Origin: an uncultured Lachnospiraceae bacterium
Lineage (GTDB): Bacteria; Bacillota; Clostridia; Lachnospirales; Lachnospiraceae
Length of the DNA stretch: 64,000 nucleotides
Direction: 5' to 3'
Assembly (NCBI GenBank): GCA_910588965.1
Contig: CAJUSO010000004.1
Coordinates: 1 to 64,000, forward strand
The notes under the pieces were generated by a model. It had not been told where the DNA came from, made no database searches, and was given only the letters and a program-made list of their open reading frames with translations. Within the stretch, counting starts at the first letter, position 1. Each line of letters opens with the position of its first letter. Shown here piece by piece: positions 7,659-16,828 of this stretch. Both the position numbers and the translations under genes were made by a program.

Positions 7659-10001
7659 CTATTTTCTCTTTTGCTCCTTTTCTTCGAATTCTTTTGCCAT
7701 ATCATCTGCATTTTTCTCGACCCCTTCAAAATAGGTGTCTATCGCTGCATAATTACTCTCAGGATTCGGTACATGCTCAGCCTCCAAATAGCTGTTTACT
7801 AACCATTTCACCTCCGAATCGAAATCAATGTCCAATACTTTATATCCTTCCCCCTCCGGGACAACTGAGATTCGGAACATATCTCCTGTACCCGTAAAAC
7901 TATTCGGACTCATACCATAGCTGTGGGAATATATTACATTAGCCATCACTTCTATATTCTCTTTCTCCGAGATACTCTCAATATCCACCTCCGTTATCTT
8001 TACTGCCGCATATCCTCCGTAAGAAACACGTGCACCATACCGCTTTGCCATTATCTCCCTGCCCATAATATAGCCGTTTGTGCTGGCAAAATCATCATAA
8101 CTAAACACTTTTGTATCATCTACCAACGCACGGAATAACTCCATAAAATACCTCTCTAAAGATTCCTGGTATGCCTGCATTTTATCGAAATAGGCGTCTA
8201 CCGCCGCATAATTCCTTCTGATATCTGGGATGCCCTCCGCTGCCAGGGCCTCCCTCGCCCTTTCGTAACAGCCGGAAGCTGAGGAAATATCCAAGATCTT
8301 ATACCCATCCCCATCCCGGACGGCTGACACATCGTAAAAATCATAAGCCTCCTCGCTCCTCCCCTTCTCTGGAAGCCCGCTGTATATCCCATAGTCAAAT
8401 AAAACTACCACCTGGACCCGCGCCCTTATCCTGCCGTCCTCCTCCGACTCCTCCTGGATCTCTACTTTCTTAAGCCTCACATTGCTTATCCCCCCATAAA
8501 GCGCATCCCCAATGTGCCTCCTCCCCACCAGGCGTTTCCCCACCATATAGCCGTCTGTGCTGGCAAAGTCCTCCTGGGTGAACCCCTTCGTACCATCTGA
8601 CAGGGCGCTGTAAAGGCCTGTGAAATACTGCTCCAATGCCCCCTCCAGATCCTGCGGCCTTTCCTGCCCTTGTGTGCCCTGCATCCCCTGCGGCTCCAAT
8701 ACCCCTTGCTGGGAGCTTGCCGCTTTGGACGCTTCTTGGGCTGGCCCTGTATCCACCGCCCCGGCTGCCTGGATGGCGCTGCCTATCCCCGCTGCCCCAT
8801 CCCTATGGCTGCTGCCAGGCACGCCCAGGGCAGCCCCTCCTACCAGGTTCCCCCGGGCGTCCGGGATCAGCAGGATGGCTGCCCCAGCAACCAATGCGCC
8901 TGCCAGGCACAGCGCTGCCTTTGCCCCTATTTTTTCCTTCTTTAGGTTCATAGCCCTGCCTACCACTCCTTTCTCCCCAAACCCGCAGGGGAACTGCAGC
9001 CACTGCCCACGGCCGGCGGAAAAACGCAGCATGTCCAGGACATACCCCTTCACTCCCTCGGCGTCCATCCCCGCAACTGCCGCCTCATCACAGGACATCT
9101 CCATGTCCCGCCGGAAATAATGCACGCCTACCCAGACCAGCGGGTGGAACCAATAGACGCCCAGGATTAGGGCGGACAGTATGTTGAGCCACGGGTCCTT
9201 CCGCCTGATATGGACCCGCTCATGGCGCAGGATATTGGAGGCCTCCCCCATGCACAGGCTGGACGGGAGGTATATCCTGTCTGGGAACCCTGCCAGGGTG
9301 AAGGGCTGCCTGATCCCATCTGCAAGGTACACGTTCCCCTCCTGCCTCATGACCCCCCGGAGCCCCCTCCTCACCCTGAGGTAAGAGGACACGTACCATG
9401 CCAAGTACAACGAAACCCCCATGACCCATAGGATGGCCGCTGCCTGCATAAGGGACAGCGAGGCATGCCCACCTGCACCTGCCTGCATCCCCCTGGCCAT
9501 CATGCTGCCTGCGCCGGTATCACGCAGCCTCCCAAGGGCATGGCCGCCTGATACCAGCCCAGGGCCAATGCCGGCTTCCCCTCCAGCCCCTGCGCCCCCA
9601 GCTGCCATGCCGGCAAGCCCTGCCGCATGGGAAACGGCATGGCTCCCTGCCTGTACAGCCTTAGCCCAGGCAGACCCATTCCCCAAGAGGGATGCCGTCC
9701 CCCCAGGCGCACCGTAACCCGCCAGCAGGCTGCCCATCCCCCCGGGATGGCTGAGGAAAGACGCCGCCTGGTAAAGGGCCCTCCCCAGGCCTCCTTCTGG
9801 CAGGCGGCATAACAAGCCCCAGACCCCGGCAAAAGGGATGGGGATTAACAGCCGGACTGCTGGGATTGCCCATAGCATATAGGAATATTTCTTCGGCATC
9901 CGCTGCAGGATAACGCGTAACAGCAGCACTGCCAGGATTACCCATGTGGCGGCATAGCCCATTTCCAATACGGATGCCAGGATTTCTTCTAAATGGCCCA
10001 T
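7659..10001 (-). CDS. M56 (BlaR1/MecR1-like) membrane metallopeptidase, copy 1
   Basis: A 780-residue membrane protein with an M56 peptidase core: helices at about 18-35, 42-62, 186-207 and 273-293, the zinc motif HERVH at 260-264, and EMSCDEA at 301-307. A Gly/Ala-rich stretch at about 65-180 separates helices 2 and 3, much longer than in BlaR1. After another helix near 357-377 comes a linker and two related extracytoplasmic domains of about 130 residues each (both with LYSAL/FRAL..F..(D/E)DFAST(D/N)GYMVG and YGG motifs), with no penicillin-binding domain. The first 540 residues are almost identical to the gene at 10139-12478. Family knowledge suggests a sensor protease that triggers cleavage of a BlaI-type repressor; the ligand is not beta-lactam by domain content. 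Start ATG follows AAGGAGGA. Confidence 0.85.
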   Translation of the reverse strand: MGHLEEILASVLEMGYAATWVILAVLLLRVILQRMPKKYSYMLWAIPAVRLLIPIPFAGVWGLLCRLPEGGLGRALYQAASFLSHPGGMGSLLAGYGAPGGTASLLGNGSAWAKAVQAGSHAVSHAAGLAGMAAGGAGAGGEAGIGPGLVSGGHALGRLRDTGAGSMMARGMQAGAGGHASLSLMQAAAILWVMGVSLYLAWYVSSYLRVRRGLRGVMRQEGNVYLADGIRQPFTLAGFPDRIYLPSSLCMGEASNILRHERVHIRRKDPWLNILSALILGVYWFHPLVWVGVHYFRRDMEMSCDEAAVAGMDAEGVKGYVLDMLRFSAGRGQWLQFPCGFGEKGVVGRAMNLKKEKIGAKAALCLAGALVAGAAILLIPDARGNLVGGAALGVPGSSHRDGAAGIGSAIQAAGAVDTGPAQEASKAASSQQGVLEPQGMQGTQGQERPQDLEGALEQYFTGLYSALSDGTKGFTQEDFASTDGYMVGKRLVGRRHIGDALYGGISNVRLKKVEIQEESEEDGRIRARVQVVVLFDYGIYSGLPEKGRSEEAYDFYDVSAVRDGDGYKILDISSASGCYERAREALAAEGIPDIRRNYAAVDAYFDKMQAYQESLERYFMELFRALVDDTKVFSYDDFASTNGYIMGREIMAKRYGARVSYGGYAAVKITEVDIESISEKENIEVMANVIYSHSYGMSPNSFTGTGDMFRISVVPEGEGYKVLDIDFDSEVKWLVNSYLEAEHVPNPESNYAAIDTYFEGVEKNADDMAKEFEEKEQKRK

Positions 10002-10016
10002 ATCTGTCCTCCTTCC
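8161..10016. repeat. Duplicated segment, copy 1 (partner 10638-12493)
   Basis: Offset is 2477 bp. By eye 8379-9970 matches 10856-12447 without a difference; one mismatch follows near 9972 and identity ends just upstream of the ribosome site at about 10016. From 8161 to 8378 there are scattered mismatches, and below 8161 the copies diverge strongly. Confidence 0.9.
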
Positions 10017-10138
10017 CTATGAAAAAACATCCGATACAATCCCCATATTCCCATTCCAAAAAACCGGCTTCTTTCCATACCACAATAAGTCTGTTTCAAC
10101 AAAAAGGCATAATAGGACAAATCCATCTCTTACAAATC

Positions 10139-12478
10139 TTATTTTTTCTTTTGCTCTATTTCATTCCTTCTGATATCATCTGCATTTTCCTCAATCCCTT
10201 CAAAGAAGGTATCTACCGCTGTATAATTGCTCTCAGGATTTGGTATATCCTCAGCTTCCCAATAATCATTTACTAGCTTTTTGATTTCAGAAGTGATGTC
10301 AAGATCCAATACTTTATAACTGCCGCCATCTGGAATAAGCGAAATTCGGAATATATCCCCCTCCCCTGTAAATCCCTTCGGATTACTGCCATAGCTGTAA
10401 GAATGCCTTATATAAGCCATTACTTCTATCTCATCTTCCATCTCTGATATGCTCTCTATATCCACTTCCTCAAGTTTTACCGCCGCATATCCTCCATAAA
10501 GAACATGTGCGCTATACCTCTTTGCCATTATCTGACGGCCAATGATATAGCCGTTTGTGCTGGCAAAATCATCATGGCTGAAATTCTTTGTATCATCCAG
10601 CAACGCACTGTGCAATTCCATAAAGTATCCCTCTAAGAATTCCTGGTATGCCTGCATTTTATCGAAATAAGCGTCTACTGCCGCATAATTACTTCTTATA
10701 TCTGGGATGCCCTCCGCTGCCAAGGCCTCCCTCGCCCTTTCGTAACAGCCAGAAGCTGAGGAAATATCCAGGATCTTATACCTATCCCCATCCCGGACGG
10801 CCGACACATCGTAAATATCATAAGCCTCCTCGCTCCTCCCCTTCTCTGGAAGCCTGCTGTATATCCCATAGTCAAATAAAACTACCACCTGGACCCGCGC
10901 CCTTATCCTGCCGTCCTCCTCCGACTCCTCCTGGATCTCTACTTTCTTAAGCCTCACATTGCTTATCCCCCCATAAAGCGCATCCCCAATGTGCCTCCTC
11001 CCCACCAGGCGTTTCCCCACCATATAGCCGTCTGTGCTGGCAAAGTCCTCCTGGGTGAACCCCTTCGTACCATCTGACAGGGCGCTGTAAAGGCCTGTGA
11101 AATACTGCTCCAATGCCCCCTCCAGATCCTGCGGCCTTTCCTGCCCTTGTGTGCCCTGCATCCCCTGCGGCTCCAATACCCCTTGCTGGGAGCTTGCCGC
11201 TTTGGACGCTTCTTGGGCTGGCCCTGTATCCACCGCCCCGGCTGCCTGGATGGCGCTGCCTATCCCCGCTGCCCCATCCCTATGGCTGCTGCCAGGCACG
11301 CCCAGGGCAGCCCCTCCTACCAGGTTCCCCCGGGCGTCCGGGATCAGCAGGATGGCTGCCCCAGCAACCAATGCGCCTGCCAGGCACAGCGCTGCCTTTG
11401 CCCCTATTTTTTCCTTCTTTAGGTTCATAGCCCTGCCTACCACTCCTTTCTCCCCAAACCCGCAGGGGAACTGCAGCCACTGCCCACGGCCGGCGGAAAA
11501 ACGCAGCATGTCCAGGACATACCCCTTCACTCCCTCGGCGTCCATCCCCGCAACTGCCGCCTCATCACAGGACATCTCCATGTCCCGCCGGAAATAATGC
11601 ACGCCTACCCAGACCAGCGGGTGGAACCAATAGACGCCCAGGATTAGGGCGGACAGTATGTTGAGCCACGGGTCCTTCCGCCTGATATGGACCCGCTCAT
11701 GGCGCAGGATATTGGAGGCCTCCCCCATGCACAGGCTGGACGGGAGGTATATCCTGTCTGGGAACCCTGCCAGGGTGAAGGGCTGCCTGATCCCATCTGC
11801 AAGGTACACGTTCCCCTCCTGCCTCATGACCCCCCGGAGCCCCCTCCTCACCCTGAGGTAAGAGGACACGTACCATGCCAAGTACAACGAAACCCCCATG
11901 ACCCATAGGATGGCCGCTGCCTGCATAAGGGACAGCGAGGCATGCCCACCTGCACCTGCCTGCATCCCCCTGGCCATCATGCTGCCTGCGCCGGTATCAC
12001 GCAGCCTCCCAAGGGCATGGCCGCCTGATACCAGCCCAGGGCCAATGCCGGCTTCCCCTCCAGCCCCTGCGCCCCCAGCTGCCATGCCGGCAAGCCCTGC
12101 CGCATGGGAAACGGCATGGCTCCCTGCCTGTACAGCCTTAGCCCAGGCAGACCCATTCCCCAAGAGGGATGCCGTCCCCCCAGGCGCACCGTAACCCGCC
12201 AGCAGGCTGCCCATCCCCCCGGGATGGCTGAGGAAAGACGCCGCCTGGTAAAGGGCCCTCCCCAGGCCTCCTTCTGGCAGGCGGCATAACAAGCCCCAGA
12301 CCCCGGCAAAAGGGATGGGGATTAACAGCCGGACTGCTGGGATTGCCCATAGCATATAGGAATATTTCTTCGGCATCCGCTGCAGGATAACGCGTAACAG
12401 CAGCACTGCCAGGATTACCCATGTGGCGGCATAGCCCATTTCCAATACAGATGCCAGGATTTCTTCTAAATGGCCCAT
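10139..12478 (-). CDS. M56 (BlaR1/MecR1-like) membrane metallopeptidase, copy 2
   Basis: A 779-residue paralogue of the gene at 7659-10001 and upstream of it in the same orientation, with 137 bp between. Same HERVH zinc site, Gly/Ala-rich insertion and two extracytoplasmic domains; only the last domain (about residues 610-779) differs clearly, for example SAHVLYGGYAAVKLEEVDIES against GARVSYGGYAAVKITEVDIES. ATG at 12478 is used because AAGGAGGA lies just upstream and because it matches copy 1; a longer in-frame reading to 12520 has no such site. No BlaI gene is adjacent, but one lies at 16197-16556. The differing C-terminal domains suggest two sensors with different ligands or partners (inference). 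Confidence 0.85.
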   Translation of the reverse strand: MGHLEEILASVLEMGYAATWVILAVLLLRVILQRMPKKYSYMLWAIPAVRLLIPIPFAGVWGLLCRLPEGGLGRALYQAASFLSHPGGMGSLLAGYGAPGGTASLLGNGSAWAKAVQAGSHAVSHAAGLAGMAAGGAGAGGEAGIGPGLVSGGHALGRLRDTGAGSMMARGMQAGAGGHASLSLMQAAAILWVMGVSLYLAWYVSSYLRVRRGLRGVMRQEGNVYLADGIRQPFTLAGFPDRIYLPSSLCMGEASNILRHERVHIRRKDPWLNILSALILGVYWFHPLVWVGVHYFRRDMEMSCDEAAVAGMDAEGVKGYVLDMLRFSAGRGQWLQFPCGFGEKGVVGRAMNLKKEKIGAKAALCLAGALVAGAAILLIPDARGNLVGGAALGVPGSSHRDGAAGIGSAIQAAGAVDTGPAQEASKAASSQQGVLEPQGMQGTQGQERPQDLEGALEQYFTGLYSALSDGTKGFTQEDFASTDGYMVGKRLVGRRHIGDALYGGISNVRLKKVEIQEESEEDGRIRARVQVVVLFDYGIYSRLPEKGRSEEAYDIYDVSAVRDGDRYKILDISSASGCYERAREALAAEGIPDIRSNYAAVDAYFDKMQAYQEFLEGYFMELHSALLDDTKNFSHDDFASTNGYIIGRQIMAKRYSAHVLYGGYAAVKLEEVDIESISEMEDEIEVMAYIRHSYSYGSNPKGFTGEGDIFRISLIPDGGSYKVLDLDITSEIKKLVNDYWEAEDIPNPESNYTAVDTFFEGIEENADDIRRNEIEQKKK

Positions 12479-12493
12479 ATCTGTCCTCCTTCC
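10638..12493. repeat. Duplicated segment, copy 2 (partner 8161-10016)
   Basis: Direct repeat of the upstream two thirds of the M56 gene. It breaks off exactly after the shared ribosome binding site, so the flanking leader sequences of the two genes are unrelated. Confidence 0.9.
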
Positions 12494-12835
12494 AGCCAAG
12501 ACACTTCCATACCCTACCATATGATAGCAAAAGCATTTTCCAACTCCGAATAACCTGGGCAGAATATTTGGTTTATTAATAATAGTTCACCAACATAAAT
12601 AAAGTTTATCAAAAACCGACCATTCTGTCAATCTTTTTATCCTTAGTCCCTTTTTCCGCACCTCTCCCATTCCTCCAGGCAGCTGCAATCTTACAAAAAA
12701 CAGAGCGCCCTTGGCCTGTGGCCCCATCCCATTACAACTTTCTAACATTTTTGATGTATGATAAAATAAAAGCAGCTGCAGCTGGAAGAAGAGATTACCC
12801 TGCCCATCCATTCTGACAGAGGAAAAGGAGGATAC
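12479..12835. other. Divergent intergenic region between M56 copy 2 and the response regulator
   Basis: 357 bp. The ribosome site of the M56 gene occupies 12480-12492 and that of the regulator lies near 12826. On the plus strand a good -10, TATGAT at 12757-12762, has a poor -35 (TTACAA at 12732-12737, 19-bp spacing). The AT-rich stretch 12560-12620 may hold the minus-strand promoter, but no convincing hexamer pair was found. No small gene is evident. Confidence 0.45.
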
Positions 12836-13534
12836 ATGGCAAACATATTAATTGTCGAAGATGAAGAACCCATTAACCGCTTAATCAAGCAGAACCTTGC
12901 ACTGTCCGGCCACGTGTGCGACCAGCTTTATGACGGAAAGGCAGCAAAACAACGGCTGGCATCCGGCGCATCTTATGATTTGATTATCCTGGACGTGATG
13001 CTCCCGTATATTGACGGATTCTCCCTGATGCAGTATACCAGGGAAATCCCTGTTATCTTCCTGACGGCCAAAAGCCAGCTTTCCGACAAGCTGGCAGGGC
13101 TTGGCTCCGGAGCATGGGATTACCTGACCAAACCCTTTGAAATGCTTGAGCTGATTGCGCGGGTCCACCTTATCTTAGTGAAAACGCAGAAAGCAGACCA
13201 GAAAATATGCATTGGGAAGACAGAAATCGACTTAAAGGCAAGGAAAACCGTAGTAGACGGCGTGGAAACCGAATTAACCAGGCAGGAATTTGAACTTTTG
13301 GAAGTTTTAATTTTAAACCAGAACATCGCCCTGTCCAGGGAAAAACTCTTAGACTTGGCATGGGGATATGACTATGCGGGGGATACGCGGACGGTGGACG
13401 TGCATATTACAAAGCTGCGGAAAAAATTAAACCTGGAACGCCAAATTAAAACCGTATATAAAACCGGATACCGCCTGGAAATTGAAAAGGAGAAGGAAAC
13501 GCGATGCGCATCTGGCAAAAAATCTATTTCGTAA
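12836..13534 (+). CDS. OmpR/PhoB-family response regulator
   Basis: A 232-residue cytosolic transcription factor. Receiver domain at 1-115 with the acidic pair E8-D9-E10, phospho-acceptor Asp53 in LIILDVMLPYIDG, and the conserved LTKPFE Lys near 105. The winged-helix DNA-binding domain at about 125-220 shows ELTRQEFELLEVLILN and RTVDVHITKLRKKL. The usual GADDYL segment reads GSGAWDYL. ATG 12836 has AAAGGAGGA upstream. Its end overlaps the kinase gene by 31 bp, so the two are translationally coupled. Confidence 0.93.
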   Translation: MANILIVEDEEPINRLIKQNLALSGHVCDQLYDGKAAKQRLASGASYDLIILDVMLPYIDGFSLMQYTREIPVIFLTAKSQLSDKLAGLGSGAWDYLTKPFEMLELIARVHLILVKTQKADQKICIGKTEIDLKARKTVVDGVETELTRQEFELLEVLILNQNIALSREKLLDLAWGYDYAGDTRTVDVHITKLRKKLNLERQIKTVYKTGYRLEIEKEKETRCASGKKSIS

Positions 13535-14889
13535 CCCTGCTGCTGTTCCTGGTGATGTTAAACGCCGGATTGTTTTTGGCGGCAAAATTCCTTTTTTCTT
13601 ACAACCTGGCGCAGGAGAAGCAAAAAGCAGAAACGGACTGTTATTTCCTCTCCCAGAACCTGGAGCATGATTTTTCCATCCTGGAGCGCAACGGGCGTTA
13701 CCAGGAAAATGTTGTGAAGCTTCTGTTTGAAAACTACCAGGCATACTATAAAAAACAGGACATCCTCCTTTCTCTGGAAAAAACAGGCAGAACGGAAGCG
13801 CCTGCCCTCCGTTCTAACATAAGCGGCGGCGGGAAACGCGCGGAAGTATTTGCAGAACAAAACCTTGGGGAACCCTATCAGGCGTACCGCATCTGTTACC
13901 AGAAGCGCCTCACGGACTTTGAAGCAGTCTGGCAGGCATTAAAGAGGATGTTTGCTACAATCAGCCTTGCCATGTCCGTCCTGCTCTGCCTCGTCCTGTA
14001 TGTTTTCATGCGGCGGATGCTGCGTCCGCTTGGCAGGTTAAACGAGAACGTAGCCCAGATTGCGGCAGGGGAATATGGGCAGATGGCCTACGGTAAGGAT
14101 CCATCCATTTGGGCGAAAGATGAAATTTCCGAATTATCCCAAAACATCAATCAAATGTCTGAGACCATCCAACGGCAAATCCAGACGCTGAAGGAAGAAA
14201 ATGAAAAGAAGCAGCAGCTGATGGATAATATGGCGCATGAGTTAAGGACGCCATTGACCTCCATTTACGGCTATGCAGAATATATCAGATATGCAAAAGC
14301 TTCCAAAGAAGAAACATGCGAAGGGCTGGCATATATCATGGAAGAAAGCAGGCGGCTGGCTAAAATGAGCGAGATTATGCTTTCCATGCGGTTGTATGAA
14401 AAGGAAGGGCATATGCCAGAAACTGTAAACCTGTATTCGGTTGAAGCACATCTGCAAAAAATCCTGGCGGGAGGGCTTCAGGAAAAAAACTTATCCATCC
14501 GGACGGAATTTGAAGTAAAAACCGCTTTCGCAGAAGAAGCATTGCTCATCAACCTATTCCGAAATCTTTTGGAAAATGCCATCCGAGCAAGCAACCCAGG
14601 GGAGGAAATTGTTTTCCGCACATTTTGCAGGGACAAAAAACAGGTATTTGAAATCATTGATTCTGGCATTGGCATGGAAGAAGCGGAACTGTCGCGTATC
14701 ACAGAAGCATTTTACCGCGTGGATAAAGCCCGCTCCAGAAAAGACGGCGGCGTCGGGCTTGGGCTATCCATTGCAGATTTCATTGTAAAGAAGCTGGGCG
14801 GTAAAATGGTATTTTCATCTTCACCGGGAAAAGGGACGAAAGCGTCCGTCATTTTACAACTTGCTAATAAGGACGTAAAAAGCTTATGA
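13504..14889 (+). CDS. Membrane sensor histidine kinase
   Basis: A 461-residue kinase partner of the preceding regulator. Two membrane helices (about 8-32 and 149-168) bracket an extracytoplasmic sensor region of about 115 residues rich in charged residues. A HAMP domain follows (RRMLRPLGRLNENVAQIAAGEYG), then a dimerisation domain with the phospho-His in NMAHELRTPLTSIYGYAEYI and an HATPase_c domain with N box (FRNLLENAIRAS), G1 (IDSGIGM) and G2 (GGVGLGLSI). All catalytic elements are intact. The stimulus is unknown; the co-transcribed exported protein downstream may be a target or accessory. Confidence 0.93.
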   Translation: MRIWQKIYFVTLLLFLVMLNAGLFLAAKFLFSYNLAQEKQKAETDCYFLSQNLEHDFSILERNGRYQENVVKLLFENYQAYYKKQDILLSLEKTGRTEAPALRSNISGGGKRAEVFAEQNLGEPYQAYRICYQKRLTDFEAVWQALKRMFATISLAMSVLLCLVLYVFMRRMLRPLGRLNENVAQIAAGEYGQMAYGKDPSIWAKDEISELSQNINQMSETIQRQIQTLKEENEKKQQLMDNMAHELRTPLTSIYGYAEYIRYAKASKEETCEGLAYIMEESRRLAKMSEIMLSMRLYEKEGHMPETVNLYSVEAHLQKILAGGLQEKNLSIRTEFEVKTAFAEEALLINLFRNLLENAIRASNPGEEIVFRTFCRDKKQVFEIIDSGIGMEEAELSRITEAFYRVDKARSRKDGGVGLGLSIADFIVKKLGGKMVFSSSPGKGTKASVILQLANKDVKSL

Positions 14890-14965
14890 TTTCCCTGTGC
14901 TACCCTATTGGTAACGGCAGGAAGCCGGAATACCATTCGCAAAAATTGCGGGAAAGAAGGTTGCT

Positions 14966-16084
14966 ATGAGGAAAAAGAATTTACTGGTTATCTGTGCAGC
15001 ATCTGGCCTCTGCCTGATTTTTGCCCTAATCTTGATAGGGAGCATGAGCATTTATGCTGAAAAATCAGGGACGCAGGAATTTGAACCAGAAGCGGACGTA
15101 AACGGGGCGTCGGATATGCTGACAAAACTTATTGAAGAAGAGGCAGACGCAACGGGCAGCACACAGGATGCAGAAGGAACTGGCAGCGCAGAAGAGGCGG
15201 CAGGAGCTGCACAGGAGGAAAACGCAACAGATACGGCGGCAAACGGTGCGTCTGGCGCAGCAGCAGAAACCAGCGCACAGGAGGAAGCAGCTAAGGCTGG
15301 CGCTAAAGAGGCAGAAGCCCAAAAACGTACGGAAGAAGCAGACGCCCAAAAACGTACGGAAGAAGAAGCGGCTAAGGCCAGCGCAGAAGAGGCGGCTAAA
15401 GCCGGTGCAGAAGAGGCAGCTAAGGCCAGCGCAGAAGCAGCAGCTAAGGATGGCGCAGAAGAAGGGCTGAAGGACATCTGGAAAGAAATGTACCAGGCAT
15501 ATGGGGGCGTCCAAACAGATACCGCGGCATCTTTGAATGGGATTAGCGTAAATGACGCTGGGCTGACCCTGCTGAAAGAAATCCAGCACCTGTATCCGAA
15601 GGATTCGCTGGCAGATTTAAAGATTAAGGATATATACCTGGAAAGCATGACTGATAGCGCCGACGTATATTGGACAGGGACATTGGAAAACGCATATGGC
15701 CCCACAGAGGCAAGCTATCGGTCATATTCCTGCCAGATTGACTCAGTGAGCGGGAAAATAATATCCTTTGGGAAATTCCAGCCCTATCAGAAAGATATTG
15801 ATTATTCTGCCATTTCATGGACAGACGGGGACATCAAAGAACATGCAAAACAGCTGATTGAGACGTATGGTGTAGCCCAGGGGGAAGCGCTGGACTGGGA
15901 CAGCGTGAAGATTTACAACGGTAAGGAAGAAATTGATTCCCTGAAACAAAAATTCGCAGAACGCCCGAACCTTAGCACCAGCGTCTGCAATACTTTGGTC
16001 TTTGAAAAAGACGGATTAATAAAGTTATATTTTTGTATGGATTGGGCAACCGGGGAAATCAGCAATTATCTCTGGGTAGATTAG
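14966..16084 (+). CDS. Exported protein with Ala/Glu/Lys-rich repeat stalk
   Basis: 372 residues. The N-terminal hydrophobic segment (LLVICAASGLCLIFALILIG) is a signal peptide or anchor. Residues about 55-165 are a low-complexity stalk built from repeats of the type EEAAKAGA and EAQKRTEEADAQKRTEEE, predicted helical. The C-terminal 200 residues form a globular region of unknown family (YWTGTLENAYGPTEASYRSYSCQIDSVSGKIISFGKFQ) reminiscent of PepSY-like secreted domains, a weak resemblance only. It follows the kinase by 76 bp in the same orientation. Probably an envelope protein controlled by, or modulating, the two-component system (inference). Confidence 0.65.
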   Translation: MRKKNLLVICAASGLCLIFALILIGSMSIYAEKSGTQEFEPEADVNGASDMLTKLIEEEADATGSTQDAEGTGSAEEAAGAAQEENATDTAANGASGAAAETSAQEEAAKAGAKEAEAQKRTEEADAQKRTEEEAAKASAEEAAKAGAEEAAKASAEAAAKDGAEEGLKDIWKEMYQAYGGVQTDTAASLNGISVNDAGLTLLKEIQHLYPKDSLADLKIKDIYLESMTDSADVYWTGTLENAYGPTEASYRSYSCQIDSVSGKIISFGKFQPYQKDIDYSAISWTDGDIKEHAKQLIETYGVAQGEALDWDSVKIYNGKEEIDSLKQKFAERPNLSTSVCNTLVFEKDGLIKLYFCMDWATGEISNYLWVD

Positions 16085-16196
16085 GATTTCCCGCTGAAAA
16101 TAAGGCATGGGGGAATCGGCGCGGGATGGGGCGTGTAAAATAGCCTGTGCCCATCCCCTCCCTCCAGGCCTGGTCCCAACTACTGGCGTCACCTGG

Positions 16197-16556
16197 CTAC
16201 TTCCCCAAGCTGTCAATCACTTCCCGGATCTGCGCTATGTCCTTTGCACTCAATTCCTCTTCCCTGGCAAATGCGGTCAGAAAACCTGGCAAAGACCCTT
16301 GGAAAGCTTCATCCACAAACCGCTTGCTCTGTTTTGCCAGATACTGGTCCCTGCTCAGCACGGAAGAGACAATGCTGCCTTCACTCTTTAAAATGCCTTT
16401 GTTGCATAATTTTTTGATTATGGTATAAGTCGTGGATTTCTTCCATTCCAGGTGCTCTGCTGCTAATTTTACCAACTTCCCCGATGGGATTGGCTCATTT
16501 TCCCATACCAGCCCTGCAAATTTCTCCTCGATGGCGCCCATTTTGTACGCTTCCAT
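16197..16556 (-). CDS. BlaI/MecI-family transcriptional repressor
   Basis: A 119-residue winged-helix protein. The N-terminal HTH region reads ALLVWENEPIPSGKLVKLAAEHLEW-like (actual FAGLVWENEPIPSGKLVKL), followed by KKSTTYTIIKKLCNKGILKSE, which is the BlaI recognition-helix block, and a C-terminal dimerisation helix region (LPGFLTAFAREEELSAKDIAQIREVI). ATG 16556 has GGAGG upstream; the upstream in-frame extension is not family-like. BlaI proteins are cleaved after activation of M56 proteases; the two M56 genes 4 kb away are plausible partners, although not adjacent. Its target genes are not evident. Confidence 0.88.
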   Translation of the reverse strand: MEAYKMGAIEEKFAGLVWENEPIPSGKLVKLAAEHLEWKKSTTYTIIKKLCNKGILKSEGSIVSSVLSRDQYLAKQSKRFVDEAFQGSLPGFLTAFAREEELSAKDIAQIREVIDSLGK

Positions 16557-16689
16557 ATTAACCTCCGTTTCTGCCTGCCCCCTGTGGCATATCCCCCTCC
16601 CCCAAAGGATGCCGCCCCATGCCGGCTGAAAGGGTCCAAAAGGGCAGGCGATACCTGTTGGCTCAATCCTTGCCATTTAGTTTACGATA

Positions 16690-16712
16690 GACAGACCCTA
16701 TTTGTCAACGTT
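16690..16712. promoter_or_regulatory. Possible BlaI autoregulatory operator
   Basis: About 130 bp upstream of the repressor ATG lies an imperfect dyad GACA-N9-TGTC within ATAGACAGACCCTATTTGTC. BlaI operators are short dyads of the TACA/TGTA or GACA/TGTC type, so this is a candidate only. Confidence 0.3.
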
Positions 16713-16725
16713 TCTTTTATTCGCA

Positions 16726-16774
16726 AGAAAAAATAACAGCCATGTTTCCCTGGCACAAAGCGGAAATATGGCTG
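16726..16774 (-). terminator. Terminator of clpX
   Basis: Arms CAGCCATGTTTCC (from 16737) and GGAAATATGGCTG (to 16774) pair over 13 bp. They are followed on the minus strand by TTATTTTTTC. It lies about 55 bp after the clpX stop. Confidence 0.85.
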
Positions 16775-16828
16775 CTGCAAGGAGGATACGCCTCCCGTTG
16801 GAATCTGGGGGACTGCCTGAAAGCCCCC

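Noticed and set aside
7659..12478. Beta-lactam sensor BlaR1 pair
   Set aside because: M56 core is present but there is no penicillin-binding domain and no adjacent blaI or beta-lactamase.
12836..16084. Two-component system as part of a beta-lactam or bacitracin resistance cluster
   Set aside because: No transporter or resistance enzyme is next to it; only an uncharacterised exported protein follows.
16123..16157. Hairpin GGGATGGG..CCCATCCC after the Ala/Glu-rich protein gene as terminator
   Set aside because: The stem is clear but no U-run follows on the plus strand, so I did not list it.
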